From Streptomyces sp. MST-110588 (GTDB lineage: Bacteria > Actinomycetota > Actinomycetes > Streptomycetales > Streptomycetaceae), in assembly GCF_022695595.1 (NCBI RefSeq), contig NZ_CP074380.1:6392001-6456000 (forward strand): DNA of 64,000 nt, in the 5' to 3' direction. The position numbers were made by a program, and so were the translations under genes. Under the pieces are notes generated by a model. The model was not told the DNA's origin, did not search any database, and was given only the letters and a program-made list of their open reading frames with translations. Below are positions 8,907 to 18,098 of this stretch, in pieces; positions within the stretch are counted from its first letter, which is position 1, and each line of letters opens with the position of its first letter.

Positions 8907-9596
8907 GTGAGCGCCGCCGAGCCCGAGCAGCACGTCGCCGAAGACGATCAGTCGCACGTCCCGCCGCTGACCACGCGCGTCGTGATCGCCGAGGACGAGG
9001 CCCTCATCCGTCTCGATCTCAAAGAGATGCTGGAGGAGGAGGGCTACACCGTCGTCGGTGAGGCCGGAGACGGTCAGAAGGCGGTCGAGCTGGCGCGTGA
9101 GCACCGTCCGGATCTGGTGATCCTGGACGTCAAGATGCCGGTCCTGGACGGGATCTCGGCCGCCGAGCAGATCGCCCAGGAGAGCATCGCGCCCGTTCTG
9201 ATGCTCACCGCCTTCTCGCAGCGCGAGCTGGTGGAGCGGGCGCGGGACGCGGGCGCCATGGCGTACCTCGTCAAGCCGTTCTCCAAGAGCGACGTGGTGC
9301 CGGCCATCGAGATGGCGGTGAGCCGGTTCACGGAGCTGAAGACGCTGGAGAAGGAGGTCGCCGACCTCACCCAGCGCCTGGAGACCCGCAAGCTGGTGGA
9401 CCGGGCCAAGAGCATCCTGCAGACCCAGTACGGGCTGACCGAGCCGGCTGCCTTCCGCTGGATCCAGAAGACCTCCATGGACCGCCGGCTGTCCATGCAG
9501 CAGGTCGCCGAGGCGGTCATCGAGGACGCCGAGGAGAAGAAGCAGCAGAAGGAGAAGCAGGACAGGCAGGATAAGCAGGGCAAGTCGGGTGGTTAG
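8907..9596 (+). CDS. ANTAR-domain response regulator (PdtaR-like)
   Basis: Two-component receiver fused to an RNA-binding ANTAR domain (229 aa). GTG 8907 follows GAGGGAG. The receiver (about residues 24-145) has the acidic pocket AEDE, phosphoacceptor aspartate in VILDVKMPVLDG, conserved threonine in LMLTAFS and lysine in YLVKPF. The ANTAR three-helix domain follows (LVDRAKSILQTQYGL to LSMQQVAEAVI). ANTAR proteins bind paired hexaloops in mRNA leaders and prevent termination; PdtaR in mycobacteria works with the kinase PdtaS, which is not in this window. The last 25 residues are a charged Lys/Gln/Asp tail. The position beside pyk matches other Streptomyces. Confidence 0.93.
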   Translation: MSAAEPEQHVAEDDQSHVPPLTTRVVIAEDEALIRLDLKEMLEEEGYTVVGEAGDGQKAVELAREHRPDLVILDVKMPVLDGISAAEQIAQESIAPVLMLTAFSQRELVERARDAGAMAYLVKPFSKSDVVPAIEMAVSRFTELKTLEKEVADLTQRLETRKLVDRAKSILQTQYGLTEPAAFRWIQKTSMDRRLSMQQVAEAVIEDAEEKKQQKEKQDRQDKQGKSGG

Positions 9597-9617
9597 CTCA
9601 CGCGGTGAGTGATGGCA

Positions 9618-9655
9618 GGCCGCCGCGTCGAAGGGGGTAACCTCGGTCGGCGGCC
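9618..9655. terminator. Hairpin between convergent genes
   Basis: Perfect 8-bp stem GGCCGCCG / CGGCGGCC with a 22-base loop, in the gap between the stop codons of the response regulator and the DUF1330 gene. No T run follows, as is common in Streptomyces. Confidence 0.5.
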
Positions 9656-9667
9656 CGCCTGTTCTGG

Positions 9668-9982
9668 TTATGCGGGTATTTCTTCTGCTTCTTCTGTTCC
9701 CTCGGCGAAGAGCAGCCGCAGGTTCATCGCCCCCTGGCGGGCTGCCTTCGCCTTCCCGTACTCGGCGCTGGAGTACCACTGCCGCAGTCGGTCCATGTCC
9801 GGGAATTCCACGACGGTCGCGACCCGGGACGGCGGCCATTCCCCCTCCGCCGCCTCCGGCACGGAGCCCTGGATGAGGTAGCGACCGCCGTAGAGGCGGA
9901 TCGACGGTTCCGCGAGCGCCCGGTAGGCGTGGGCCGCCTTCTCGTCCAGGACCTCGGCTTCGACGATCACATAAGCAGGCAT
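9668..9982 (-). CDS. DUF1330 family protein
   Basis: 104-aa protein of the DUF1330 family (ferredoxin-like dimeric alpha/beta barrel fold). Family marks are MPAYVIVEAEVLDE at the start, the AEPSIRLYGGRYLIQG strand, VVEFPDMDRLRQWYSSAEY and the arginine-rich helix after it. The enzymatic role is unknown. The start at 9982 has GAGGAG before it. A TetR-type gene starts about 100 bases away in the opposite direction, so this gene is a likely regulatory target. No convincing shared operator was found by eye. Confidence 0.88.
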   Translation of the reverse strand: MPAYVIVEAEVLDEKAAHAYRALAEPSIRLYGGRYLIQGSVPEAAEGEWPPSRVATVVEFPDMDRLRQWYSSAEYGKAKAARQGAMNLRLLFAEGTEEAEEIPA

Positions 9983-10079
9983 GGGAGCTTCTCCTCGGAT
10001 GGCGAGCGGTGTGTAGTCAGGACACGGCGTGTAGTTTTTGCGTCGGTGGATACTAGCGCAGCACTGTAGAGTGCCAAGC

Positions 10080-10889
10080 GTGGCAGTGACGACGCAGCAG
10101 GGGATGAGCCGGCGGGAGCGGCTGCGCGCCGAGGCGACGCGGGAGATCACCGCGATCGCGCTGGAGCAGATGGCGGCGGACGGTCCCGGGGCGATCTCGC
10201 TGCGGGGGATCGCCCGTGAGATGGGTATGACCCCACGGGCCATCTACGGCTACTTCGCCACCCGCGACGAGTTGATCACCGCCCTGGCCGACGACATCGC
10301 TTCGTCGCTCGCCGACACTCTGGAGGCTGCCCGGGACGCCGCTGCGGTGACCGACCCGCGGCGCCGACTGCTGGCCTGGGGGCTGGCCCTGCGGGAGTGG
10401 GCCCTGGCCAACCCCGAAGGCTTCCGGCTCGTCTACGGTGATCCGGTCCCCGGCTATCAGCCGCCCGCCGGTGACGGCCCGGCGGAACGGGCCGCGCGCC
10501 GGATCTGTGGTGGGCTCAACCGGCTGGTGGCCGAGGTCGCGTCCACGGCCGGCCCCGGCGCGTACGCCCCGGCAGCAGGTGCGGAGGCGGACAGCGTAAA
10601 GGCGGGCGAGGCGGAGGCGGAGGCGGACGGAGCGGAGGCGGACGAGGCGGAGGCGGACGGTTTCGGCTGGTCGGACTTTCCCGAGGAGTACCTGGCCAAG
10701 GTACGGGCCGAGGTGCCGGATCTGTCGCCTGCCGTGGTCGCGCTCGCGCTGCGGGCCTGGGGGCGGATGCACGGCCTGGTGACGCTTGAAATCCACGGGC
10801 ATTTGGGAGCTGTGACCCGCGACCCGGCCGCTCTCTACCGGGCCGAGATGCTCGATCTCATCAGGTCTGTGGGCGGCTCGTCCTGCTGA
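10080..10889 (+). CDS. TetR-family transcriptional regulator with WHG-type C domain
   Basis: 269 aa from GTG 10080; GTGs at 10071 and 10086 are also possible. The N-terminal helix-turn-helix reads GAISLRGIAREMGMTPRAIY...YFATRDELI, classic TetR. The C-terminal ligand domain ends in RAWGRMHGLVTLEIHGHLG, typical of the WHG/TetR_C_13 group. Between them, at about 10570-10660, sits an Ala/Glu/Asp-rich insert (AEAEADGAEADEAEADG) encoded by GAGGCGGAGGCGGAC repeats, which probably arose by slippage and should be a disordered linker. It likely controls the divergent DUF1330 gene. Confidence 0.88.
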   Translation: MAVTTQQGMSRRERLRAEATREITAIALEQMAADGPGAISLRGIAREMGMTPRAIYGYFATRDELITALADDIASSLADTLEAARDAAAVTDPRRRLLAWGLALREWALANPEGFRLVYGDPVPGYQPPAGDGPAERAARRICGGLNRLVAEVASTAGPGAYAPAAGAEADSVKAGEAEAEADGAEADEAEADGFGWSDFPEEYLAKVRAEVPDLSPAVVALALRAWGRMHGLVTLEIHGHLGAVTRDPAALYRAEMLDLIRSVGGSSC

Positions 10890-11000
10890 CCGCCGTGCCC
10901 CGGCCACGGCTGATCGTGTACCGGCGGGCGCTGTAGAGGCACCGTACGGCGCGAGCCCAACGCCCGTACGCTGCAATCCGCTCGCCCGTACACCGCAGTC

Positions 11001-11028
11001 GCCCGCCCGCCCGCCCGCCCGCCCGCCC
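11001..11028. repeat. (GCCC)7 tetranucleotide repeat
   Basis: Seven perfect GCCC units, 65 bases beyond the livF stop codon in the gap between the convergent TetR and liv operons. The minus strand is (GGGC)7, with seven G-triplets separated by single C loops, a strong G-quadruplex candidate. The copy number is not constrained by coding. Confidence 0.95.
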
Positions 11029-11092
11029 GGACGGCGCCGCCAGGAGCGTCCGGACGGGGGATCGGGCGTTGCGTGCGGGTGTCCGTGCGGTG

Positions 11093-11808
<716 letters not shown>

Positions 11809-11812
<4 letters not shown>

Positions 11813-12782
11813 CGGGAGTCCTCCTCCTGGTCCGGCCGGCGGGGCGGTTGCGGCCGGTGCGGCTGTTCCCGGTGTTCTTCCGTCTGCTCCTGCGCGGCCT
11901 GCGCTGCCCGGGTCTGCGCGGCCAGGGCCTGTGCCTCCGCCGCGCGGACCTCGGCCGCTTCGTCCATGCCGGGCGCGTCCTCGAAGGGCGTACCGAGGTA
12001 GGCGGCGATGACCCGTTCGTCGGCCTGTACGACTTCGGAGGTGCCTTCCACCAGCTTCTGGCCCTGGACGAGGACGGCGACGCGGTCGCAGAGGTTGAAG
12101 ATGAAGCGCATGTCGTGCTCGATGACCAGGACGGCGGTGCCTTTCTCGCGGATGGCCAGGACCAGGGTCTGGGTGGCGCGGGTCTCCTGCGGGTTCATGC
12201 CGGCGGTGGGTTCGTCCAGCAGGAGCAGGCCGGGTTCGCTGGCCAGGGCGCGGGCGATCTCCAGTTTGCGCTGTTCGCCGTAGGGGAGGTTGCGGGCGAG
12301 GTGGTCGCTCTTGTCGGCGAGTCCGGTGAATTCCAGGAGTTCCATGGCGCGGGCGGCACTGGCGCGTTCGGCTCTGCGGAAGCCGGGGCCGCGCAGCAGT
12401 GCGGACCACAGGCCCTCTTTGGTGCGGGTGTGGCGGCCGACGAGGACGTTTTCCAGGACGGTCATGTTGGCGAAGAGGCGGATGTTCTGGAAGGTGCGGG
12501 CGACGCCGGCCTTGGTGACGAGGTGGGGCCGGCGGGAGAGGCGGACGCCTTTGTAGCGGACGGTCCCTTCGGTGGGGACGTACAGGCCGGTGAGGCAGTT
12601 GAAGAAGGTGGTCTTTCCGGCGCCGTTGGGGCCGATGAGGCCGACGATCTCCCCGCTGTTGACGGTCAGGTCGACTCCGCGTACGGCGGTGAGCCCGCCG
12701 AAGCGCATGGTGACGCCGCTGGCGTCGAGGACGGGGGCCGGGTCGTCGGCGCCGGTGGTGGTGGGGTGCTGGCAGGTGTCAT
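11809..12782 (-). CDS. livG: Branched-chain amino acid ABC transporter ATP-binding protein LivG (frame break near start)
   Basis: First ATPase of the Liv importer. From 12708 inward the frame is intact: Walker A IGPNGAGKTTFF, signature YGEQRKLEIARAL, Walker B LLLLDEPTAGMNP and the LivG C-terminal VLVQGQKLVEGT. The family's first strand (PVLDASGVTMRFGG) is encoded upstream of ATG 12708, but no start codon exists in that frame. A well-placed ATG with GGAGG lies at 12782, five bases after livM, in another frame. Adding one C/G to the run at 12763-12766 joins them as MTPASTPTTTGADD-PAPVLDASG. As deposited, only a truncated form from 12708 is readable. The C terminus has an Ala/Glu/Gln-rich tail of about 50 residues. 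Confidence 0.85.
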
Positions 12783-12787
12783 GGTGC

Positions 12788-14575
12788 TCACGCCTCCGCC
12801 TTGGTGGCGCCGGTGGTTCCTTCGGTGAGTCCTTGCCGGGGCACGTCGAGCTGGCCGGTTTCGTGGAATTCGAGCTGGCGGCGCCGGTTGGCGATGATGC
12901 CTTCGGGGCGGAAGCGCATCAGCAGGATGAGGGTGACGCCGAAGGCGAAGAGTTCGTATTCCTTGAGGAAGCCGAGTTTTTCGGGGATGAGGTAGAGGAG
13001 GGTGGCGCCGAGGAGGGGGCCGGCGACGGTTCCCATGCCGCCGAGGACGACGGCGGCCAGCAGGAACGCGGAGTTCGGTGGTGCGGCGCCGGCGAATTGG
13101 TAGGGATTGGGGACGACGTTGTAGGTGACGTGGGCGCTGACGGTGCCGGCCAGGCCGGCGAGGGAGGCGCCGAGGGCGAAGGCGATGAGTTTGACGCGGA
13201 AGCCGTTGATGCCCATGGCGGTGGCGGCGGTCTCGTCCTCGCGGATGGCGATCCAGGAGCGGCCGATGCGGGAGTTGGCGGCGCGGGTGAAGACCAGGAT
13301 GACCAGCGCCGTGAACAGCAGCATCAGGAAGAAGTAGTTGGCGAACCGGCCCAGGGTCAGGGAGCCGATCTGGTGGGAATCGCCGAGGTTGAAACCGAAG
13401 ATCTCCAGGTCGGGGATGCTGGGGATGCCGTTGGGGCCGTTGGTGAGGTTGGGTCCGGAGGAGCCGTCCATGTTGTTGACGGCGATACGGAAGATCTCGC
13501 CGAAGCCCAGGGTGACGATGGCGAGGTAGTCGCCGCGCAGCCGCAGGGTGGGGGCGCCGATGAGCACGCCGAACAGGAGTGAGGCGGCCATGCCGGTCAG
13601 TACGGCCGCCCAGAAGGGGAACTGTACGCCGGAGAAGCGGGAGAACTCGGAGCCGGAGATCAGGGCGGCGGCGTAGGCGCCGACGCCGAGGAAGGCGACG
13701 TATCCCAGGTCCAGGAGGCCGGTGAGGCCGACGACGATGTTCAGGCCGAGGGCGACGGTGCCGAAGATGAGGATGTTGACACCGAGGTTGGCGTTGTGGT
13801 CGTTGCTCTGGGTGAAGGGGAAGGCCACCGCGGCGAGGAAGGCCATGGTGGTGGCGAACGCTTTGTGGTGGGCGGTGAGTTCGGCGAACCGGTCCAGGAG
13901 GCCGGCGGTGTACAGGGACCAGGATCCGAAGAGGGCCAGGATCAGGAAGCCGACGAACAGTTCGCTGTCGTCGTTGTCGATGCCGATGCCGTAGGTGAAG
14001 ACGACCAGGCCGAAGGCGGTGGCCAGGGTGATGGCCAGCCGCTGCGCCCAGGGCGGCAGGGGGTGGGCCGGCGGGGGCTGTTCGGGTTTGGCGAGGTAGC
14101 CGCGTACGGCGTGTCCTCGTACGGCGTCGGCGGGGCGGGGCAGGGCCAGGGCGCCCACGAGCGGCAGGGCCGAGGCGAGCGCCGCCAGGTAGCCGCCGGG
14201 TTCGAGGTTGGCCAGGCCGCCGAGTTCGACGCTGATGGCGATGACGGTGTACCAGGGGACGGCGAAGCCGGCGAGGGCGGCCAGGAGTACGGGTGCGGTG
14301 GCGCCGGCGGGGTTGAGCCGGTGCAGTCCGCGGACGTTCCACAGGCCCAGGGCGAACAGGAGGGTCAGGAGGCCGGCGGCGAGCGTCAGGGTCTGGAGGC
14401 CGGCGGGGTATCCGTAGACGGTGAGGTCGCCGGAGAAGGCCGGGGTCCAGGTCCAGGCCAGGAAGGTGGAGGCGATGGTGGCCAGGGCGCCGGCGGTGAT
14501 CAGGGCGCGGGCGGTGGCAGCGGGGAGCGGTATGGGGCCGGGAGTGGGGCCGGTGGGGTTGTTGTCGGTGGTCAT
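12788..14575 (-). CDS. livM: Branched-chain amino acid ABC transporter permease LivM
   Basis: 595-aa integral membrane permease. The C-terminal 350 residues are the LivM/BPD_transp_2 core, with GLNIVVGLTGLLDLGYVAFLGVGAY and the cytoplasmic coupling loop around the SWIAIREDETAATAMGIN segment. About 200 extra N-terminal residues hold four or five more hydrophobic segments, making it longer than the E. coli protein, as is usual in Streptomyces. It starts three bases after the livH stop, and its last codons carry the ribosome binding site for livG. Confidence 0.93.
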   Translation of the reverse strand: MTTDNNPTGPTPGPIPLPAATARALITAGALATIASTFLAWTWTPAFSGDLTVYGYPAGLQTLTLAAGLLTLLFALGLWNVRGLHRLNPAGATAPVLLAALAGFAVPWYTVIAISVELGGLANLEPGGYLAALASALPLVGALALPRPADAVRGHAVRGYLAKPEQPPPAHPLPPWAQRLAITLATAFGLVVFTYGIGIDNDDSELFVGFLILALFGSWSLYTAGLLDRFAELTAHHKAFATTMAFLAAVAFPFTQSNDHNANLGVNILIFGTVALGLNIVVGLTGLLDLGYVAFLGVGAYAAALISGSEFSRFSGVQFPFWAAVLTGMAASLLFGVLIGAPTLRLRGDYLAIVTLGFGEIFRIAVNNMDGSSGPNLTNGPNGIPSIPDLEIFGFNLGDSHQIGSLTLGRFANYFFLMLLFTALVILVFTRAANSRIGRSWIAIREDETAATAMGINGFRVKLIAFALGASLAGLAGTVSAHVTYNVVPNPYQFAGAAPPNSAFLLAAVVLGGMGTVAGPLLGATLLYLIPEKLGFLKEYELFAFGVTLILLMRFRPEGIIANRRRQLEFHETGQLDVPRQGLTEGTTGATKAEA

Positions 14576-14579
14576 GGTG

Positions 14580-15509
14580 TCACGCCCTGTCCGAGACGCG
14601 TTCGCCGAGCAGGCCCTGTGGCCGCAGCAGCAGGACGAGGATGAGCAGGACGAAGGCCCAGACGGTGGACCAGGCCTGGCCGCCGAACTGCTGCATGCCG
14701 GGGATGTCGGCGATGTAGGCGGTGGCGAGGGCTTCGGCGAGGCCCAGGACGACTCCTCCGATCATGGCTCCGTAGATGTTGCCGATGCCGCCCAGGACGG
14801 CGGCGGTGAAGGCTTTGAGGCCGGCCTGGAAGCCCATGTCGTATTTGACGGTGCCGATCTTGAGTCCCCAGGCGACGCCGGCCACGGCCGCGAAGAGCCC
14901 GCCGATGGCGAACGCGATCATGATGATGCGATTGGTGTCGATGCCCATCAGCTTGGCGGTGTCCGGGTCCTGCGCGGTGGCCTGCATGGCGCGGCCGGTG
15001 CGGGAGAGGCGGACGAAGAAGGCCAGTGCGGCCATGCTCAGGGGCGCGGCGATGATCAGGAAGATGTCGCCGGTCTGGATGGTGATGGAGCCCAGGTGGT
15101 ACGGCCCGCCCGGTATCTGGGGGAAGACCCGGTCGTTCTTGGCGTCGGGGTACCAGTTGAAGACGGCCTGCTGGAGGGCCAGGGAGAGGCCGATGGCGGT
15201 GATGAGGGGGGCCAGACGTGGTGCGCCGCGCAGCGGCCGGTAGGCGAAGCGTTCGGCTCCTACGGCGATGAGGATGGCGACCAGGGCGCCGCCCAGGAGC
15301 ATGAGGGGCAGGGCTATCCCCATGGATATGCCGTCGGGCAGGGCGAGGTAGACCGTGAGCGCGCCGAAGCCGCCGGTCATGAAGATCTCGCCGTGGGCGA
15401 AGTTGATGAGCTGGACGATGCCGTACACCATTGTGTAGCCGATGGCGATCAGACCGTACAACGAACCGAGGAAGAGCCCGTTGGCCAGTTGTTGCGGCAG
15501 GGTGTGCAC
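14580..15509 (-). CDS. livH: Branched-chain amino acid ABC transporter permease LivH
   Basis: 309-aa membrane permease that forms the channel with LivM. The N terminus (NGLFLGSLYGLIAIGYTMVYG, then QLINFAHGEIFMTGGF) and the coupling loop TGRAMQATAQDPDTAKLMGID are diagnostic. About eight hydrophobic segments are visible. It lies 97 bases downstream of livK; the gap holds a strong hairpin that may lower its transcription relative to the binding protein. Confidence 0.95.
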   Translation of the reverse strand: MHTLPQQLANGLFLGSLYGLIAIGYTMVYGIVQLINFAHGEIFMTGGFGALTVYLALPDGISMGIALPLMLLGGALVAILIAVGAERFAYRPLRGAPRLAPLITAIGLSLALQQAVFNWYPDAKNDRVFPQIPGGPYHLGSITIQTGDIFLIIAAPLSMAALAFFVRLSRTGRAMQATAQDPDTAKLMGIDTNRIIMIAFAIGGLFAAVAGVAWGLKIGTVKYDMGFQAGLKAFTAAVLGGIGNIYGAMIGGVVLGLAEALATAYIADIPGMQQFGGQAWSTVWAFVLLILVLLLRPQGLLGERVSDRA

Positions 15510-15549
15510 CGCACGGCCTCCATGTGGGTGGGTGCGAGTAGGGGACGCC

Positions 15550-15586
15550 GGGCCGCGCGGCGGCGTGGGTGGTGGCCGCGCGGCCC
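15550..15586 (-). terminator. Hairpin between livK and livH (attenuator or mRNA stabiliser)
   Basis: Perfect 12-bp inverted repeat GGGCCGCGCGGC / GCCGCGCGGCCC around a 13-base loop, with no T run. Its place between a binding-protein gene and its permease suits partial termination or protection of the livK mRNA 3' end. Confidence 0.6.
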
Positions 15587-15606
15587 TGGAGCGGTGACGC
15601 GCGGGG

Positions 15607-16842
15607 TCAGCCGGCGTTGTAGGTGCCGGTCTTGATGGCGACCCACTTGCCGTTCTTGACCTGGTAGGCGGTCAGTTTCTTGTTGGTGGTGTCCCCGTAC
15701 CGGTCGAACGAGACATGGCCGGCGATGCCTTCGAAGTCGCTCTTCTGTACGGCGGCGACCAGCTTGGCGCGGGCGTCGTCGGGGAGTTTGCCGTTGTTGG
15801 CGTCCATGACGGCCTTGACGGCCTTGATGATGGCGGTGGCCGCGTCGTAGGAGTAGCCGCCGTAGGTGGCGTAGTCGCCGGGGTACTTGGCGGACTTGTA
15901 CTTCTCGATGAAGTCCTTGGCGGCGGGGAGGGTGTCGACGGGGACGCCGACGGAGGTGGCGAGGTCCCCTTCGGCGGCCTTGCCGGCGGTCTTGATGTAG
16001 GTCGGGGTGAACATGCCGTCGCCGCCGAACAGCGGGATGTTCGCGCCGGTTCCCTTGAGCTGCTTGGTGATGATCTGCGACTCGTCGTACTGGCCGCCGT
16101 AGTAGAGGAGGTCGGCCCCGGAGTTCTTGACCTTGGTGACGAGGGTGGAGAAGTCCTTGTCACCGGTGTTGACGTGGTCCTCGCCGACTATCTTGCCGCC
16201 GTTCTTGACGAAGTTCTGCTTGAAGATGGTGGCCAGCCCCGCGCCGTAGGCCTGCTTGTCGTCGACGACGAAGAGCTTCTTCTTCTTGAGTGTCCTGGTG
16301 GCGTACTCGGCCGCGAATCCGCCCTGGACGGCGTCGGTGGTGGCGGTGCGGAAGTACGTCTTGTACGCGCGCACCTTCTTGCCGGTGGTCCACTCCTTGC
16401 CCTGGGTCAGGGCGGGGTTGGTGTTGGAGGGGGAGATCTCCACCAGGTTGGCGGTGGCGAAGACCTGCTGCATCGACTGGGCCACGCCGGAGTTCAGGGG
16501 GCCGACGACGCCGAGGACCTTGTCGTCGCCGACCAGGGCGGTGGCGTTCTGCTGGCCGGTGGCGGGCAGCGCCTTGTCGTCCAGCGCCTTGACCTTGAAG
16601 GTGACGCCGGGGACGGTGTTGTTCTTGTTGGCGTCGTCCACGGCGATTTGGACGCCGTACTGGAGCCCCAGGCCGGTGGCGGAGTTCTGGCCGGTGAGCG
16701 GGGCGTCGACGCCGATGACGACGGTCTTCTTCTCGCCGCCGCCGTCGTTCTTCCCGTTGTTGTCGCGGGAGCCGCACGCGGAGAGTGTGAGGGCGCCTGC
16801 GGTGACCGCGGTGGTGAGTATGAGCAAGGAACGGTGACGCAC
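15607..16842 (-). CDS. livK: Branched-chain amino acid ABC transporter substrate-binding lipoprotein LivK
   Basis: 411-aa periplasmic-binding-type lipoprotein that captures leucine, isoleucine or valine outside the membrane. GTG 16842 follows AAGGAC. The signal peptide ends in lipobox LSAC at about residue 24, so the cysteine is lipidated. An Asp/Asn/Gly/Lys-rich linker precedes the type I binding fold (VVIGVDAPLTGQNS, then VVGPLNSGVAQSMQQVF, IKTAGKAAEGDLAT). It is the first gene of the operon. Confidence 0.95.
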   Translation of the reverse strand: MRHRSLLILTTAVTAGALTLSACGSRDNNGKNDGGGEKKTVVIGVDAPLTGQNSATGLGLQYGVQIAVDDANKNNTVPGVTFKVKALDDKALPATGQQNATALVGDDKVLGVVGPLNSGVAQSMQQVFATANLVEISPSNTNPALTQGKEWTTGKKVRAYKTYFRTATTDAVQGGFAAEYATRTLKKKKLFVVDDKQAYGAGLATIFKQNFVKNGGKIVGEDHVNTGDKDFSTLVTKVKNSGADLLYYGGQYDESQIITKQLKGTGANIPLFGGDGMFTPTYIKTAGKAAEGDLATSVGVPVDTLPAAKDFIEKYKSAKYPGDYATYGGYSYDAATAIIKAVKAVMDANNGKLPDDARAKLVAAVQKSDFEGIAGHVSFDRYGDTTNKKLTAYQVKNGKWVAIKTGTYNAG

Positions 16843-17335
16843 GATCAGTCCTTTCCCTGGCGCGGCCACTGCTGGCGCAGGGCCGTTACGCGCGCCGGGC
16901 TGTACATGTGGTACAGGAGCCGTGCCCGCAGCGCGCCCGGCGGCGCGGTGACTGGCGGTGACTCTAGAGGTGTGCCGCACCCACCGGCAGAGTCGCTGGC
17001 CAGGATGTGACGCTCTTGTTATGACCCGCGATGAGCGTTTCGCCCTTTCGGTCATTACCGCCGGGCCCGAACGCGAGGCGGAGGGTGAACTCGCACTTCT
17101 GGCACGGGTTTTGGGGCGACGGAGCCGGAGGGTGTCCGCATATCGGAGGGGGTGGGCGGGGTGCTCCGGTGACGGGCGGTGGGTGAGGGGCTCAAGAGGC
17201 GCGGCGACCGGCGCGTTCATCACGCAGCGTCATGACGGTACGCGGACGGCCCCGGGCCGGAGCGGAGTCCGGACGGGGCCGTCGGGGTGTCGTTCAGATG
17301 CGGGGGCGGTGGGCCGGCGCACCCCGCAGGAACGT
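16843..17335. other. Intergenic region upstream of livK
   Basis: About 490 bases between the livK start and the 3' end of the thioesterase gene. No coding-like frame is visible. The livK promoter must lie here. A slightly AT-richer patch at about 17005-17055 (CATAACAAG on the minus strand) is a candidate, but I cannot fix -35 and -10 boxes. Confidence 0.4.
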
Positions 17336-17809
17336 TCAGGCGCTGGGGGCGGGCGTCTCGCCGTCACGGATCATGCACGTCAGACGGGCGCTGCACACCC
17401 GCCGGTCCTGCTCGTCGGTGATGACGATCTCGTACGTGGCCGTGGAGCGCCCGCGGTGGACGGGGGTGGCGACGCCGGTGACCAGGCCGGAGCGCACCCC
17501 GCGGTGGTGGGTGCAGTTCAGGTCCACGCCGACGGCCAGCCTGCCGGGACCGCCGTGCAGCATCGCGCCGACCGAGCCGAGGGTCTCGGCGAGCACCGCG
17601 GAGGCGCCGCCGTGCAGCAGCCCGTACGGCTGGGTGTTGCCCTCCACCGGCATCGTCCCCACCACGCGGTCGGGCGAGGCTTCCACGACCTGCACGCTCA
17701 TGCGCGTACCGAGATGCCCGGCGGAAAACAGCGAGGGCAGGTCCAGGCCGAGCCCGGCCCACTGGTCGATGATCTCCTGCGGAAACGTGGTCGCGCTCTG
17801 TTCACCCAT
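17336..17809 (-). CDS. PaaI-type hotdog-fold thioesterase
   Basis: 157 aa. Acyl-CoA thioesterase of the PaaI/YdiI hotdog group. Signatures are the segment QPYGLLHGGASAVLAETLGS, where HGG and the following Glu/Ser region form the active site, and VDLNCTHHRGVRSG in the central strand. ATG 17809 is chosen over an upstream start at 17845 because the family N terminus begins there and a GGAG lies upstream. It stands alone between livK and the molybdoenzyme gene. Substrate is unknown. Confidence 0.85.
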   Translation of the reverse strand: MGEQSATTFPQEIIDQWAGLGLDLPSLFSAGHLGTRMSVQVVEASPDRVVGTMPVEGNTQPYGLLHGGASAVLAETLGSVGAMLHGGPGRLAVGVDLNCTHHRGVRSGLVTGVATPVHRGRSTATYEIVITDEQDRRVCSARLTCMIRDGETPAPSA

Positions 17810-17868
17810 GTCCTGCGGCTCCGTTCGCTGGCCGTGGACCGTCACCGGTACTGGCGGTGCGGCCGTGA

Positions 17869-17924
17869 TGGTTCGGTCGTGGTGGTGCGGTCGTGGTGGT
17901 GCGGTCCTGATGGTTCGGTCCTGA
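17869..17924. repeat. 14-bp tandem repeat, 4 copies
   Basis: Four consecutive 14-base units of the form TGGTKCGGTCSTGR, followed by further GATGGTGG triplets. They lie in the 290-base gap between the thioesterase start and the stop of the molybdoenzyme gene. Confidence 0.85.
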
Positions 17925-18098
17925 TGGTGGAGATGGTGGTGTTCCTATCAGGCGCCTGAGCAAGCGCTCGGTCCGGGGCGGATATTCCGGCCCGCCCGGC
18001 GGTTTCGATAGGCGGCGCAGGCACCGGGCGCGGGCACGCCGGGGCGCGCGCCGGTGCGGGGCGTCCCGCCGGTCCGTGGGGCCCCGCCGGCCCGCCGC

